Shown here one piece after another: positions 1 to 6,796 of a stretch of DNA of 9,365 nucleotides; the first letter of the stretch is position 1; each line of letters begins with the position of its first letter. This DNA is from a bacterium (GTDB lineage: Bacteria > Latescibacterota > UBA2968). Location of the stretch: assembly GCA_027296045.1 (NCBI GenBank), contig JAPUJS010000099.1, positions 1 to 9,365 of the forward strand, in the 5' to 3' direction. The translations under genes were made by a program, and so were the position numbers. The notes beneath the pieces are model-generated. The model did not search any database, was not told the origin of the DNA, and was given only the letters and a program-made list of their open reading frames with translations.

Positions 1-56
1 CGTGGGTTTCGTGTGGGGGCTTGTCGGGCGGTAAGGGGTTTCGTGATCCAGCAAAC

Positions 57-92
57 AAAAAGGCGATCCGTTTTGAAACGGATCGCCTTTTT
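57..92. terminator. Intrinsic terminator after the STAS pair
   Basis: A 12-13 bp perfect inverted repeat (61-73 with 76-88, core GGCGATCCG) is flanked by A's on the left and T's on the right. It therefore reads as a hairpin plus U-tract on either strand. It lies 23 bases beyond the stop codon of the second STAS gene, so it most likely ends that minus-strand transcript. It could also end a plus-strand gene lying to the left of the window. Confidence 0.88.
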
Positions 93-114
93 GTTCACCT
101 GCCCAGAAAACGCG

Positions 115-489
115 CTATTCATCCTCCTGGGGTGCGGGTTCGGGCGGCTGGGTCATGAAACTTGCCACGGCCCGATCCACTGTATCCAGGGTCCGAAAAA
201 GCCCCGACAACTGGGTCACCATCATAATACTCTCGATGCGTTTGGTCACCCCTGCCAATCGCATATCGCCCCCCTCCTTCCGCACCGTGATCAAACTGGA
301 TGTTAACACGCCCAGCATCGAACTGCCAAACCACTTCACCCTCGAAAAGTCCACCACGACTTTGTTGATCCCACCCAGAATCAACTGCTTGATGCGGCTG
401 TGAAAAGCGGCAACCTCCGGGCCGTCCATCAATGCGCCCGACACAGTCAACACCGCCACATCTTCCCGAATTTCTTCTCGAATTCTCAT
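115..489 (-). CDS. STAS-domain protein, anti-sigma factor antagonist type (copy B)
   Basis: This is a 124-residue single-domain protein of normal STAS size (about 100-110 residues plus a tail). The STAS core is visible: an initial strand (VAVLTVSGAL, 11-20), the VVVDFS strand (44-49) and the loop before helix 2. In the SpoIIAA/RsbV family that loop reads DSSG and its second serine is phosphorylated by an anti-sigma kinase. Here it reads F54-G55-S56-S57-M58-L59-G60, so both serines remain but the Asp and the Gly are replaced. A Pro/Glu-rich tail (QPPEPAP) follows the domain. It starts 3 bases after the stop of the upstream paralogue, with no convincing Shine-Dalgarno of its own, which suggests translational coupling. 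By hand alignment it is about 74% identical to that paralogue over 120 residues. The predicted role is a cytoplasmic partner-switching component. The partner kinase, phosphatase and sigma factor are not in the window, so the regulon is unknown. Confidence 0.88.
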   Translation of the reverse strand: MRIREEIREDVAVLTVSGALMDGPEVAAFHSRIKQLILGGINKVVVDFSRVKWFGSSMLGVLTSSLITVRKEGGDMRLAGVTKRIESIMMVTQLSGLFRTLDTVDRAVASFMTQPPEPAPQEDE

Positions 490-492
490 AAA

Positions 493-870
493 CTACTCTG
501 TTTCTTGAACCGGCGCGGGTTCGGGCGGCTGAGTGCTAAAGCTTGCCACGGCCCGGTCCACGGTATCTATTGTCCGGAAAATCCCCGACAGCCGGGTCAC
601 CATCATAATGCTTTCAATCTTCTTGGTAATCCCCGTCAGCCGCAAGTCTCCCCCCTCGTTCCGCAACGTGGTCAAACTGGCCGTCAGTACCCCCAGCATT
701 GAACTGCCAAACCATTTCACTTTTGAGAAATCCACCACCACGTTTTTGATCCCATCCTTGACCAGCCGCTTGACATGGTCCTGAAAAGGCCCCACCTCCG
801 GACCGCTCATCAAAGCCCCGGTCACTGTCAACACGGCTACATTGTCCCGAATCTCTTCTTTGATATTCAT
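493..870 (-). CDS. STAS-domain protein, anti-sigma factor antagonist type (copy A)
   Basis: This 125-residue protein is the promoter-proximal member of a tandem STAS pair. It has the same architecture as its neighbour: STAS strands at 11-20 and 44-49, the loop G55-S56-S57-M58, a helix running into IESIMMVT (85-92), and a C-terminal QPPEPAP tail. The ATG at 870 is chosen because a perfect AAGGAGG lies 7 bases upstream. An ATG at 874 is in another frame and sits too close to that site. Family knowledge: STAS antagonists bind and release anti-sigma kinases according to their serine phosphorylation state. Whether this variant loop is still phosphorylated is not known. Differences from copy B cluster in residues 27-43, around the first helix, and could mean different partners. 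The two genes most likely form one transcript from a promoter near 945-973 to the terminator at 57-92. Confidence 0.9.
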   Translation of the reverse strand: MNIKEEIRDNVAVLTVTGALMSGPEVGPFQDHVKRLVKDGIKNVVVDFSKVKWFGSSMLGVLTASLTTLRNEGGDLRLTGITKKIESIMMVTRLSGIFRTIDTVDRAVASFSTQPPEPAPVQETE

Positions 871-877
871 ACATATG

Positions 878-884
878 CCTCCTT
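878..884 (-). promoter_or_regulatory. Ribosome binding site of STAS copy A
   Basis: The minus strand reads AAGGAGG, a full match to the Shine-Dalgarno consensus, 7 bases before the ATG at 870. It decides between two overlapping ATGs (870 and 874) in favour of 870. It is by far the strongest such site in the window, so the STAS proteins may be well expressed. Confidence 0.85.
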
Positions 885-921
885 AGGCCTGGAACACAGG
901 ATTATTCCGTATCATAACGCA

Positions 922-949
922 TTCGCTTCGTTGCAGGTCCATATATAAT
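922..949 (+). promoter_or_regulatory. Candidate promoter for the Omp85-acyltransferase-UMF1 operon
   Basis: A perfect TATAAT lies at 944-949 on the plus strand, with a weak -35 (TTCGCT, 922-927; 3 of 6 matches) and a 16-base spacer. Transcription would begin near 956, leaving about 150 bases of leader before the chosen start at 1108. The -10 shares its bases with the opposing STAS promoter, so the two could interfere. The poor -35 suggests it may need an activator or be weak. Confidence 0.38.
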
Positions 950-973
950 AAAGGGGAAGCGCCGAAAAATCAA
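945..973 (-). promoter_or_regulatory. Candidate sigma-70-type promoter for the STAS pair
   Basis: On the minus strand, TTGATT (968-973; 4 of 6 matches to TTGACA) and TATTAT (945-950; 5 of 6 matches to TATAAT) are separated by exactly 17 bases. This predicts a start near 938 and a leader of about 70 bases ending in the strong AAGGAGG site. The consensus was judged by eye. The housekeeping sigma factor preference of this organism is unknown. Confidence 0.5.
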
Positions 974-1107
974 TAAGAAGAATGAGCCCCCCTTCAAAAA
1001 TGTCCTGACGAATGCCATGTTTATGCTTACCATTGAAGAACCCGGTGCTTCTGTTGGCCTATTTCTCAATTTTTTCAATACTATATCTCTATACTTTTCA
1101 ATTTTTT

Positions 1108-2211
1108 ATGAACCACACAACCCTCTTTCTCATCGCAACCCTCTGTAATTTCCTCACCACGCCCCTTCATGCGGAAGACCAGGCCTACCTGACCCGGGGA
1201 TATCGTCTGACCGCTTTGCCCCTGGCCGGGTTCAGTTCCGATGACGGTCCCGGATACGGCTTTCGCCTCAACCTGTTTCGCTACGACGGCCAAACCATTC
1301 CCTACCACAGGGCCTATGCGCTTCAGTTTTTTTTCACCACCAAAGGCAAGTGGGCTCATCGCCTCAAAGTCGACTTGCCCAACCTGGGTCCGAACCAGCG
1401 GTTTGAAATCGATGTTCGATACGACAAAGAAGACTTTGCAAACTACTTTGCAGAACTTACCGACCGGGAAATTGACGGCTACACCAAAGAACAACAGACC
1501 TTCCGCCAGCACTACCCCACATTGGGGGCACGTTGGATTCGAACCCTGAATGGCCCCTGGCGTTTTCGCACCGGCTTCATCGCCGGCCACACCACCATCA
1601 CCCCCAACGACCCGCAAGGCGGCCTGCTCCGTCTGCTCCATCCACCAGGGGCAGACGGGGGCACGCTCTTCCGGGTACACGCCGCCCTGCGTTATGATAC
1701 CCGCGACAATTACCTCAATGGCAGTCGGGGCTTCCTGGAAGAATTCCTGGTCGAATACGGCTACGGAGAAGGCGGGCGATTCAACGGCGGACAGGCCTGG
1801 TATGAACACCGACACTTCCTGCCTTTGACCCGGACCCTGACCCTGGCCCAACGTGGCCAGATCACCCTCACCTGGGGCGATGTGCCATTTTATGAACAAC
1901 CCAAACTGGGCAGCAGCAAAACCGTGCGTGGCCTTGCTCCGGCACGGAAACGGGGCGAAGGCCGCATTCTCATCAACAACGAACTTCGCTGGCAGGGCTT
2001 CCTCGTCTCCCAGTCTCGCAGTATTTATCTGGGTAGCATCCTCTTTGCAGACATCGGACAAATTTTCAAACACGGCCCTTCCCTTTCCCGTTGGGAACTG
2101 GGTGCGGGTGCCGGCTTGCGCATGTACTGGTTCAGCACCATTATGCGGATGGACCTGGGTAGGTCCAAAAACCACACCGGTCTGTATATGCGCTTTGCCC
2201 AAACTTTCTAA
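1108..2211 (+). CDS. POTRA-less Omp85/BamA-type outer membrane beta-barrel protein
   Basis: This 367-residue protein starts with a signal peptide (hydrophobic LFLIATL core, likely cleavage after LHA at about residue 22) and ends in phenylalanine (AQTF), as outer-membrane barrels do. Hallmarks of the Omp85 barrel (bacterial surface antigen family) appear in order: YDTRDN with a downstream SRG (196-208), a VRG loop motif (273-275) followed by INNELRW (289-295), LFADIGQIF (312-320), and GAGAGLRMYW with MRMDLG (332-351). The mature length of about 345 residues fits a 16-strand barrel alone, with no room for POTRA domains. The open frame extends upstream to an ATG at 1012. I prefer 1108 because the signal peptide begins there and the upstream codons (TTA, ATA, CTA) are unlike the gene, although neither start has a clear Shine-Dalgarno. 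It is first in a three-gene run with an acyltransferase and a transporter. It probably inserts in, or moves something across, the outer membrane; its substrate is unknown. Confidence 0.85.
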   Translation: MNHTTLFLIATLCNFLTTPLHAEDQAYLTRGYRLTALPLAGFSSDDGPGYGFRLNLFRYDGQTIPYHRAYALQFFFTTKGKWAHRLKVDLPNLGPNQRFEIDVRYDKEDFANYFAELTDREIDGYTKEQQTFRQHYPTLGARWIRTLNGPWRFRTGFIAGHTTITPNDPQGGLLRLLHPPGADGGTLFRVHAALRYDTRDNYLNGSRGFLEEFLVEYGYGEGGRFNGGQAWYEHRHFLPLTRTLTLAQRGQITLTWGDVPFYEQPKLGSSKTVRGLAPARKRGEGRILINNELRWQGFLVSQSRSIYLGSILFADIGQIFKHGPSLSRWELGAGAGLRMYWFSTIMRMDLGRSKNHTGLYMRFAQTF

Positions 2212-2255
2212 AAAAATTTCGGGTTCTGACTTCAAGCCCGAAACACGGAACCTGT

Positions 2256-3593
2256 ATGCTCCTCTTCCTCATCCGACCCATCGTTCGCTTTGCACTCTGG
2301 ATCTTCTTTCGCAACGTCGACCTTCGCGGGCATGGGCAAGTCCCCCAGGGCCGTCCGGTTATCTTTACGGCCAACCACCCCAATGTGATGCTGGACGCAT
2401 TGCTCCTTAGCCGGTTCGCCCCCGGAGAAACCCCGCGATTCATCGGCAAAAGCACCCTCTTCAAAAATCCGCTCTACGCCTGGTTTCTGGGTGCCCTCGG
2501 CGCCATCTCCGTATCCCGAACCCAGGACAAAGGCAGCCGCATATCCAGCAACCGGGCCATGCTCCGGGCCGCCCAGAACACCCTCAAAGAAGGCCACTCC
2601 CTGGCCCTGTTTCCCGAAGGAGTCAGCCACGCCGACCCCAAAGTGCGCGATCTCAAAACCGGGGCCGCCCGCATTGCCCTGCGCACAGGGGCCGAATCGG
2701 ACGGCCGGGACGACATCTGCATCGTCCCGGTGGGTCTTACCTACTCCGACCCGGGCACCTTTCGAAGCGATGTCGCCCTCCATTTTGGCGAACCCATTGA
2801 AGTGACACCCTTTCTCGAAATATATCGGGAAAATCGAAGCGACGCTGAAAAAGCGCTTACGGACCGCATCCAGGAACGGCTGATTGCCCTGACCCGACAC
2901 ATCGACAACCAGGGCCTGGAAGCCATTATTCAAAACCTTTCCGCAATCTATTCCGACACCCTGGCCGCCGATCTTCCCGACACGGATACCCTCAGCCAGG
3001 AACTCCGTGCCGAGCAGGAAATCATTCGGGCGGTCCACCATTTTTCGGAAACAGACCCGGACCTGGTCCTTGCCTTCGGCAGGCGTCTCCGGGCACACCA
3101 GCGAAAGCTCCGGCACTTTCGCCTCAACCCCGTTCAAGACACACCGGTTCAAACCGCACGCCTGATCCTCGCCCTCCTGTTCGCCCCCCCCGCCTCCTAC
3201 GGCTTTCTCACCAATGCACTGCCCTATTACCTCCCCCGCCTGTTCGCCCGACCCTATGGCCATGAGCCCGAAATGATCGCCACCGTCAAGCTGGCCATCG
3301 GCGCAGCCCTGTTCCCCCTCTATTATGGACTCCTCTTTGGAATCGCCTATGCCCTCACCGATGCCCGAATAGCACTCCTTTTCACGATCTCCCTGCCTAT
3401 CTCCGGCTTCTTCACGCTCTTTTACCACGAATCCATCTGGCACCCCCTCCGCTTGATTCGGAAAATCACGCCGAAGGCCAAAACGTTCTTACAACGCCTC
3501 GCCCAGGAACGTGCCGAACTCCTCCATGAACTCAACAACCTCAAAGTCCGCTACCTAAAAGAACAGGGTCAAACAAACAAACCGGAAGCCTAA
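2256..3593 (+). CDS. PlsC-like membrane-bound lysophospholipid/glycerol-phosphate acyltransferase
   Basis: The N-terminal half of this 445-residue protein is a PlsC-type acyltransferase domain. It has NHPNVMLD (40-47; the catalytic His and Asp, with five residues between them instead of the usual four), a GAISVSR block (82-88, substrate binding), FPEGVS (119-124), KTG (134-136) and VPVGL (157-161). Such enzymes transfer fatty acyl groups from acyl-CoA or acyl-ACP to glycerol-3-phosphate or lysophospholipids at the inner membrane. The HX5D spacing resembles the Gpt/SCT1-like branch rather than classical PlsC. The second half (about 200-300) is helical and charged. It is followed by about three membrane segments (302-322, 341-366, 372-390) and a basic, probably coiled tail (405-436). 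Standard PlsC is about 240 residues, so the extension is large. The gene begins 44 bases after the Omp85 gene and ends 7 bases before the UMF1 gene, consistent with one transcript. The substrate cannot be read from the sequence. Confidence 0.87.
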   Translation: MLLFLIRPIVRFALWIFFRNVDLRGHGQVPQGRPVIFTANHPNVMLDALLLSRFAPGETPRFIGKSTLFKNPLYAWFLGALGAISVSRTQDKGSRISSNRAMLRAAQNTLKEGHSLALFPEGVSHADPKVRDLKTGAARIALRTGAESDGRDDICIVPVGLTYSDPGTFRSDVALHFGEPIEVTPFLEIYRENRSDAEKALTDRIQERLIALTRHIDNQGLEAIIQNLSAIYSDTLAADLPDTDTLSQELRAEQEIIRAVHHFSETDPDLVLAFGRRLRAHQRKLRHFRLNPVQDTPVQTARLILALLFAPPASYGFLTNALPYYLPRLFARPYGHEPEMIATVKLAIGAALFPLYYGLLFGIAYALTDARIALLFTISLPISGFFTLFYHESIWHPLRLIRKITPKAKTFLQRLAQERAELLHELNNLKVRYLKEQGQTNKPEA

Positions 3594-3600
3594 AACCCCT

Positions 3601-4899
3601 ATGCAAAATCGAAAAACTATCTTTGGCTGGGCCATGTATGACTGGGCAAACTCCGCCTTTGCCACCTCCGTCATGGCCGGATTTTTTCCCATCTTCTTCA
3701 AACAATACTGGAGCGTCGGAGCCGATCCGGTTGTCAGCACCGCCAGGCTGGGCCTGGCCAACTCCATTGCCGGCATCGTGGTCGCCCTGCTGGCCCCCAT
3801 CCTGGGCGCCATTGCCGACAAGGGCAATTCCAAGAAACGTTTCCTCATCTGTTTTGCCTATCTCGGTGTCGTCATGACCGCCGCTCTCTCCCTGGTCTCA
3901 AAAGGCAACTGGCCCCTGGCCGCCGGCCTCTTTGTCTGCGCCACCATCGGCTTTTCGGGCGGCAACATCTTCTACGACGCCTTCATCACCACCGTGGCCC
4001 CCAAAAACAGAGAAGACTTCATCTCCGCCCTGGGCTTCTCACTGGGCTACCTGGGCGGCGGCCTTCTGTTTGCCCTCAACGTCTGGATGACCCTCAGCCC
4101 CACCACCTTTGGCTTTGCCGACACAGGCGAAGCCGTTCGTTTTTCGTTCCTTTTGGTCGGCATCTGGTGGGCCGTCTTCACAATCCCCCTCCTCCTGTTT
4201 GTCAGTGAACCCGAAGGTGACGACACCGCCTCCGATGTCAACATGATCACCGCAGGGTTTCATCAGCTTCGAGACACTTTTCACGAAATCCGCCACCTGA
4301 AAACCATCAGCCTTTTCCTCATTGCCTACTGGCTCTATATCGACGGCGTGGACACCATCATCCGCATGGCCGTCGACTACGGCATGTCCATCGGCCTGGC
4401 CACCACCGATTTGCTCCAGGCCCTGCTCATCACCCAATTCGTCGGGTTTCCCGCTGCGATAGGCTTCGGCTATTTAGGAGGAAAAATCGGGGCGCAAAGA
4501 GCCATCCTGATGGTCATCATCATCTACTTTTTCGTCTCCATCTGGGCCGCCTTCCTGGACACCCAACGGGAATTTTATACCCTGGCCGTCATCATTGGCC
4601 TCACCCTGGGCGGCATTCAGGCCCTCAGCCGTTCCTTATACGCCCGCATCATCCCTTCAGACAAATCGGCCGAATACTTCGGCTTTTACAACATGCTCGG
4701 CAAATTCGCCGCCGTCATCGGCCCTGTCCTGATGGGCGGCGTGGGCCTCCTCGTCCGCGATTTAGGCTACAGCAGCGACCTTGCCTCCCGCGCCTCCATC
4801 GCCTCCATTTCCATCCTCTTCATCGCAGGCGGCATTCTCTTTTCCTTTGTGGATGAAGAAAAAGGGAAACAGGAGGCCCAATATCTTTCCCAAAATTAA
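3601..4899 (+). CDS. UMF1-family (Atg22-like) major facilitator transporter
   Basis: This 432-residue inner-membrane protein is very hydrophobic, with about 12 helices as expected of the major facilitator superfamily. It opens with GWAMYDWANSAFATSV (9-24), the signature of the UMF1 family, which is related to the yeast vacuolar exporter Atg22. Other family marks are the motif-A loop GAIADKGNSKKR (69-80), GGNIFYDAFI (120-129) and GYLGGG (149-154). The middle loop (about 205-235) is charged, as usual between the two six-helix bundles. Atg22 exports amino acids; bacterial UMF1 proteins mostly lack a known substrate. Only 7 bases separate it from the acyltransferase gene, and a GGAAG at 3584-3588 may be its weak ribosome binding site. 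It is last in the operon, before the terminator at 4917-4953. It could export a metabolite linked to the upstream envelope genes, but that is inference. Confidence 0.9.
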   Translation: MQNRKTIFGWAMYDWANSAFATSVMAGFFPIFFKQYWSVGADPVVSTARLGLANSIAGIVVALLAPILGAIADKGNSKKRFLICFAYLGVVMTAALSLVSKGNWPLAAGLFVCATIGFSGGNIFYDAFITTVAPKNREDFISALGFSLGYLGGGLLFALNVWMTLSPTTFGFADTGEAVRFSFLLVGIWWAVFTIPLLLFVSEPEGDDTASDVNMITAGFHQLRDTFHEIRHLKTISLFLIAYWLYIDGVDTIIRMAVDYGMSIGLATTDLLQALLITQFVGFPAAIGFGYLGGKIGAQRAILMVIIIYFFVSIWAAFLDTQREFYTLAVIIGLTLGGIQALSRSLYARIIPSDKSAEYFGFYNMLGKFAAVIGPVLMGGVGLLVRDLGYSSDLASRASIASISILFIAGGILFSFVDEEKGKQEAQYLSQN

Positions 4900-4916
4900 A
4901 CACCCTTTTAAAGCAC

Positions 4917-4953
4917 AAAAAGCCCCGCTGGATTTCACCAGCGGGGCTTTTTT
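4917..4953. terminator. Strong bidirectional intrinsic terminator
   Basis: An 11-bp perfect GC-rich stem (AGCCCCGCTGG 4921-4931 with 4938-4948) and a 6-base loop are flanked by an A-run and a six-T run. The A/T flanks extend the pairing on both sides. It sits 18 bases after the UMF1 stop and about 95 bases beyond the stop of the converging minus-strand gene. It can therefore serve both transcripts. Confidence 0.93.
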
Positions 4954-5048
4954 AGAGGTAGCGCGAGAACGCTCCAGTTCAACCCGAAGCGTCGGCCATT
5001 CACAAACTGGTTCCTCCACAGCCTCCAGGGCAACCGTATCAATTTGAA

Positions 5049-5441
5049 TCAATTTTCACCCGTTTCATCCAAAATACCATAGCCCCGCATCTTCCGATAC
5101 AGGGTACTACGGGCAATGCCCAGGATTTTGGCCGTTCGCGACTGGTTGCCTCCCGTGCGTTCCAAAACCTGTTTGATATACACGGTTTCCAGTTCATCCA
5201 GGGTTAGCCCCTCCTCCACTGCCTGGCTCAATAGTGTCTCTTCAAGTGACGGAACAGGATCTGGTGACCCATCCGGCTCGGTGCGAGCCTCCTGTTCCTC
5301 CTCGGAAGAATCCGGAACTGTTGGCTCGGAATCTACCCCTCTGTGACCTCGAATCCGATCCAGGCGAGATGTCAGGGCAGACACAACCACTGCAGAAACA
5401 GCCGAGGCCGTGAAAAATACCGTCCATTTTGAAATCCGCAT
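5049..5441 (-). CDS. Membrane-anchored Fis/NtrC-type helix-turn-helix protein
   Basis: This 130-residue protein has three parts. Residues 6-23 form one hydrophobic helix (WTVFFTASAVSAVVVSAL), followed by four arginines at 26-34, which favours a cytoplasmic C-terminus. Residues 36-72 are an acidic, Ser/Pro/Glu-rich linker. Residues 79-124 match the Fis-type DNA-binding domain at the end of NtrC-family regulators: LDELETVYIKQVLERTGGNQ, then a helix-turn-helix with TAKILGI and a recognition helix STLYRKMRGYGI. There is no receiver domain and no AAA+ sigma-54 ATPase, and the gene is complete: the ATG at 5441 has AAAAGGA 8 bases upstream (5450-5456). It lies 59 bases downstream of the alcohol dehydrogenase on the same strand, with no evident terminator between, so the two may be co-transcribed. 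It probably binds DNA as a dimer near the membrane, as a regulator or a nucleoid tether. A cleaved, secreted form is less likely because the C-terminal domain is a DNA binder. Confidence 0.82.
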   Translation of the reverse strand: MRISKWTVFFTASAVSAVVVSALTSRLDRIRGHRGVDSEPTVPDSSEEEQEARTEPDGSPDPVPSLEETLLSQAVEEGLTLDELETVYIKQVLERTGGNQSRTAKILGIARSTLYRKMRGYGILDETGEN

Positions 5442-5500
5442 CCATCAAATCCTTTTGGTTAAAAACAAGCATACGACCCATTGTTCAAGGTCCGACCCGA

Positions 5501-6595
5501 TCAAAACATCAGCACGCCCCGAGCATTTTTCCCCGCAGCCAGATCGTCCAAAGCCTGCTGGGCATCCTCAATGGGATAGGTCTGCGTAATCAATTCGTCG
5601 AGCTTGAGCTTGCCTGTGCGATACATATCAAACATCTTGGGCATATCCACCCGCTGCCTGGCAGAGCCATAAAACGACCCCAACAGCTTTTTTTCATCTC
5701 GCGGGATGGCCGCCGCCGGGATGGCCACATCCATCCCCGGAGGCGCCAGGCCTATCACGGTCACGGTCCCACCCCGCCTGGCGCTGTCGTAGGCCTGTCG
5801 AATAACGGTCGCATTCCCGATTGCCTCAAACGTATAATCTGCACCGCGTCCTCCGGTCAACTCCCGAATGCTGGTGACCGGATCGGCATCGCTGGCATTC
5901 ACCACATGGGTGGCACCAAATTGCTGTGCAAATTCCAGCTTCACCGGGTTCACATCCACCGCAATAATCTGATTCGCACCCGAGACCGCTGCCCCCTGAA
6001 TGACATTGAGCCCCACACCCCCGGCCCCAAAAACGGCCACCGACGATCCGGCCTGCACCCTGGCCGTATTAATCACCGCCCCCACCCCGGTCATCACACC
6101 ACAACCCACCAGAGCGGCTTTGTCGAGCGGAAGTTCGGGATCAATGGGAATCACACTGGTTTCATGGACCACGGCGGCTTCACTCATCGTGCCCAGCCCC
6201 GTCATTTGATAGATGGGTTCTCCGTTCAAACGAAAGGGGCGATTGCCATTGGGCAACATTGAAGCGCCCGTTTGCGCACTGGTTTCACACAGGTTCGGTT
6301 CCCCAATCGTGCAATAATAACATTTTCCACACTGAGGAATAAATGCCAGCACCACGTGGTCGCCGAGCTGCACCGTCGTAACCTGTGAGCCCACGGCTTC
6401 CACCACACCGGCCCCTTCATGCCCCAGTACGATTGGATAGTTTTTGGGAATCGTGCCATCCATCACAGAATAATCACTGTGGCAAACCCCGCTGGCCGCC
6501 ATCTTGACCCGTACTTCATCTTCCTGCACATCCTCCAGTTCCACCTCTTCCACAACAACCGGCTCATTCACAACGTGTAACACAACAGCTTTCAT
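5501..6595 (-). CDS. Zn-dependent medium-chain alcohol dehydrogenase, class III-like
   Basis: This 364-residue cytoplasmic enzyme is the usual length for class III-like zinc alcohol dehydrogenases. Catalytic zinc ligands are visible as C38 (GVCHSD), H59 with E60 (GHEGAG) and C165 (VGCGVMTG). The structural zinc site is C89-X2-C92-X2-C95-X7-C103. The Rossmann motif GAGGVG (190-195) is followed by D214 at the end of the second strand, which favours NAD over NADP. The open frame extends 25 codons upstream, but the start at 6595 is preferred because the family begins MKAVV and GGAGA (6603-6607) lies 7 bases before it. Relatives oxidise S-hydroxymethyl-thiols, benzyl alcohol and other primary alcohols. 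I cannot assign the substrate, because the Arg that binds S-hydroxymethylglutathione in class III enzymes is not clearly aligned here. It is divergent from a GFA-family gene and upstream of the tethered Fis-type gene. Confidence 0.92.
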   Translation of the reverse strand: MKAVVLHVVNEPVVVEEVELEDVQEDEVRVKMAASGVCHSDYSVMDGTIPKNYPIVLGHEGAGVVEAVGSQVTTVQLGDHVVLAFIPQCGKCYYCTIGEPNLCETSAQTGASMLPNGNRPFRLNGEPIYQMTGLGTMSEAAVVHETSVIPIDPELPLDKAALVGCGVMTGVGAVINTARVQAGSSVAVFGAGGVGLNVIQGAAVSGANQIIAVDVNPVKLEFAQQFGATHVVNASDADPVTSIRELTGGRGADYTFEAIGNATVIRQAYDSARRGGTVTVIGLAPPGMDVAIPAAAIPRDEKKLLGSFYGSARQRVDMPKMFDMYRTGKLKLDELITQTYPIEDAQQALDDLAAGKNARGVLMF

Positions 6596-6602
6596 GAAAA
6601 AA

Positions 6603-6607
6603 TCTCC
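6603..6607 (-). promoter_or_regulatory. Ribosome binding site of the alcohol dehydrogenase
   Basis: GGAGA on the minus strand lies 7 bases before the ATG at 6595. It decides this start over the upstream in-frame ATG at 6670, whose extra 25 residues match nothing in the family. Confidence 0.75.
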
Positions 6608-6784
6608 AGGGAAATATGGAAAACGCAGAGGCACAGGGAAGAAGTAAGCACATTTTTCAGCTGAAAGCAAACGAGAAGCACAGCGTATGGAGAAAGATCC
6701 ATCAGCGGCACCCGATTTCTCTTTACTTCCGTTCTGGACAAACCCTATCTTCTACCCAAAATTCCTCTTGGGGAATATCGGTAT

Positions 6785-6796
6785 AAGGAAGGGGAG
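6785..6796 (+). promoter_or_regulatory. Ribosome binding site of the GFA-family gene
   Basis: The purine-rich run AAGGAAGGGGAG ends 4 bases before the ATG at 6801. It supports that start over the in-frame ATG at 6687, whose extra 38 residues do not resemble the family and precede its conserved beginning. Confidence 0.75.

Noticed and set aside
13..306. Plus-strand 97-codon frame at the left edge
   Set aside because: It runs through the terminator hairpin and lies antisense to the STAS gene, with no recognisable content.
1012..1107. Upstream extension of the Omp85 gene to the ATG at 1012
   Set aside because: It would bury the signal peptide 32 residues inside the protein. It uses A/T-rich codons unlike the rest of the gene, and there is no ribosome binding site to support it.
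1081..2235. Long 384-codon open frame antisense to the Omp85 gene
   Set aside because: It mirrors the Omp85 gene, whose codon choice leaves few antisense stops. Its translation has no recognisable domain, and the plus-strand protein has clear family motifs.
2232..3443. 403-codon open frame antisense to the acyltransferase gene
   Set aside because: Its composition is low-complexity, rich in Gly, Glu and Val with no domain, as expected of a shadow of a GC-biased gene. The sense strand has catalytic motifs.
4781..5047. Plus-strand 88-codon frame crossing the UMF1 gene end and the terminator
   Set aside because: It overlaps the end of the transporter in another frame, runs through the terminator hairpin and has no domain or start signal.
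5442..5500. Possible terminator between the alcohol dehydrogenase and the Fis-type gene
   Set aside because: Only a 4-bp inverted repeat (GGTC-C-GACC) is present with no T-run beside it, too weak for an intrinsic terminator.
6596..6670. Upstream extension of the alcohol dehydrogenase
   Set aside because: The family begins MKAVV, which corresponds to 6595, and GGAGA is placed correctly for that start.
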